Assembly (NCBI RefSeq): GCF_000243215.1
Contig: NZ_JH594597.1
Span: forward strand, 294,035-358,034
Origin: Odoribacter laneus YIT 12061
GTDB taxonomy: Bacteria; Bacteroidota; Bacteroidia; Bacteroidales; Marinifilaceae
DNA length: 64,000 bases
Direction: 5' to 3'
Below the pieces are notes generated by a model that was not told the DNA's origin, made no database searches, and was given only the letters and a program-made list of their open reading frames with translations. The position numbers and the translations under genes are program-made. Positions 63,734-64,000 of this stretch are shown one piece after another (position 1 is the first letter of the stretch; every line of letters starts with the position of its first letter).

Positions 63734-64000
63734 ATGAAACTATTGATTTTATTAATGATATTCTCTTTTGTAACAGGTTGTAAGAATTCTAAAATTACAT
63801 CGAATAAGGAAAAACAGGTAGAAAAAGATTCTTTACTAAATATTAAAGAACAAATTACAGAAGATACTTCTATAAGTCGTGCTGTCATACATAAAATGAT
63901 AGAAGAGGATGAGCTATTAAATAAGTACAGAAGAATTCCCGAGGATTCTTTATTACTTACTAAAATTCATTATAAAGACACAATTCCGAATTATATAATC
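63734..64000 (+). CDS. Lipoprotein, cut by the window edge
   Basis: An ATG at 63734 opens a frame that is uninterrupted for 89 codons to the window end. The start MKLLILLMIFSFVTGCKNSK is a lipoprotein signal with the cysteine at residue 16. The mature part is hydrophilic and Lys/Glu/Ile-rich. The gene is far more AT-rich than its surroundings, a hint of a different origin. It follows the RHS remnant by 44 bp; small lipoproteins and immunity-like genes commonly follow RHS tips. The C-terminus is not visible and no family is recognised. Confidence 0.6.
   Translation, partial: MKLLILLMIFSFVTGCKNSKITSNKEKQVEKDSLLNIKEQITEDTSISRAVIHKMIEEDELLNKYRRIPEDSLLLTKIHYKDTIPNYII

Overview
The window looks like a core-genome segment of a Bacteroidota chromosome, most likely Bacteroidales. 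Evidence: moderate GC, promoters of the TTTG / TAnnTTTG type characteristic of the Bacteroidota primary sigma factor, almost no Shine-Dalgarno sequences, an S16 protein with a long Ala-rich tail, an LptE / SecG / GroES-GroEL gene order and an ileS-traR-lspA order that I recall from this phylum. The combination of a class II ribonucleotide reductase with a corrinoid salvage cluster would fit the Odoribacteraceae, but I could not test this.

Layout. 1-770: ribosomal proteins S7 (cut by the window edge) and S12 on the minus strand. 1073-6436: a sigma-54 activator lacking a sensor domain, LptE, a TPR-like protein, SecG and GroES/GroEL. 6640-11595: Na/phosphate cotransporter, glycyl-tRNA synthetase and an outer-membrane porin. 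11736-19471 (minus): a beta-propeller lipoprotein, RibF, B12-dependent ribonucleotide reductase NrdJ, RimM, S16 and an Nramp metal transporter. 19596-25296: two divergent operons for the nucleotide-loop half of cobalamin assembly (CbiB, CobD and a phosphatase on minus; CobU, CobT, CobS and a second phosphatase on plus). No corrin-ring genes are present, so this half suggests salvage, and NrdJ nearby is an obvious consumer of the product. 25319-39684: flavodoxin, a 54-residue membrane protein coupled to an ADP-forming acyl-CoA synthetase, aspartate kinase, the ileS-traR-lspA group, topoisomerase I and a PpiD/SurA-like periplasmic isomerase.

40006-52087 is a surface-glycan cluster with several strand switches: UDP-glucuronate decarboxylase (UDP-xylose supply), a methyltransferase, six glycosyltransferases (GT2, GT4 and GT14 types), a polysaccharide pyruvyl transferase, an F420-dehydrogenase-like iron-sulfur protein and a flippase. 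52271-62589: YfhO-like membrane protein, NhaC antiporter, U32 peptidase-family RNA-modification enzyme, a BlaI/BlaR1-like pair whose sensor ends in two TonB-like domains, ribosome recycling factor, KdsB and two bactofilins. The right end (62766-64000) holds a decayed RHS-repeat gene with two in-frame stops, followed by the start of an AT-rich lipoprotein gene.

The most notable points are an isoleucyl-tRNA synthetase whose HIGH signature reads GIHH, a 177-bp element bounded by perfect 15-bp inverted repeats after glyS, an unlisted small membrane protein, a palindrome embedded in the acyl-CoA synthetase promoter, and the RHS remnant with its downstream lipoprotein. I found no CRISPR array, tRNA, rRNA, prophage or intact insertion sequence. 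I did not find a clearly new multi-gene system.
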